This document shows positions 32,743-32,822 of a stretch of 32,822 nt of DNA, in pieces. Both the position numbers and the translations under genes were made by a program. The DNA is taken from NCBI GenBank assembly GCA_017550335.1, contig JAFZPM010000013.1, forward strand, positions 1 to 32,822. The letters are read 5' to 3'. The notes under the pieces are model-generated. The model did no database searches. It saw only the letters and a list, made by a program, of their open reading frames with translations, and had not been told where the DNA came from. Position 1 is the stretch's first letter, and each line of letters opens with the position of its first letter. The stretch is from Paludibacteraceae bacterium (lineage in GTDB: Bacteria > Bacteroidota > Bacteroidia > Bacteroidales > Paludibacteraceae).

Positions 32743-32822
32743 TATTCGTTCGCGACTTGACGATGCCGGGAAGGATCGGAAACGGCGCGGGGCGCCGGAC
32801 TATAGGAAAAGCCGTTCGGGCA

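Overview
The window looks like a chromosomal piece of a Bacteroidota genome, most likely order Bacteroidales. This rests on several independent signs: promoters of the Bacteroides type (TTTG, 18-20 nt, TAnnTTTG) upstream of many genes; many small secreted proteins and lipoproteins; a TonB-dependent receptor with a long N-terminal extension; PorT-like barrels; BspA-type leucine-rich repeats; a type IX secretion (T9SS)-like C-terminal signal; and ammonia-dependent asparagine synthetase AsnA. I cannot name the genus from sequence alone. No transposon, phage, integrase or CRISPR array was seen.

Layout. (1) 1-3738, minus: two tandem, recently duplicated secreted proteins of unknown function, the left one cut by the window edge. 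(2) 3887-5608, plus: a DUF4874/DUF4832 TIM-barrel-like secreted protein with a T9SS-like tail. (3) 5726-6984, minus: two paralogous small outer-membrane barrels; a third copy lies at 15129-15812. (4) 7106-12481, minus: a tight four-gene cluster starting with NAD+ synthetase and continuing with a lipoprotein, a BspA-like LRR protein and an SH3 protein. (5) 12712-14641, minus: a lipoprotein and a stand-alone copy of the C-terminal domain of the LRR protein. (6) 14731-15089, plus: a compact unit made of a dyad, a sigma-54-type -24/-12 promoter, a structured leader, a 36-codon lysine-rich peptide gene and a strong terminator. (7) 15129-17492, minus: barrel, radical SAM/SPASM-type protein and PorT-like barrel. 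(8) 17689-19107, minus: S-adenosylhomocysteinase. (9) 19399-22269, plus: lipid-anchored thioredoxin, then rfbA, rfbC and rfbD for dTDP-L-rhamnose (rfbB is not here). (10) 22410-23186, minus: an NlpC/P60 lipoprotein that has lost its catalytic histidines. (11) 23394-23467, minus: tRNA-Arg(CCG). (12) 23687-28537, plus: asnA, S41 peptidase and TonB-dependent receptor. (13) 28596-30335, minus: a beta-helix lipoprotein. (14) 30842-32206, plus: a lipoprotein with a 49-residue acidic tract. (15) 32633-32742, minus: 5S rRNA with its terminator, the end of an rRNA operon entering from the right.

Housekeeping genes (nadE, ahcY, rfbACD, asnA, S41 peptidase, tRNA, 5S) alternate with fast-evolving envelope genes. 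The least expected element is the sigma-54-type unit at 14731-15089: its small peptide is short enough to be missed by length-limited gene calling, yet it has every part of a dedicated, switchable transcription unit. All similarity statements come from reading motifs by eye; no database search was run.
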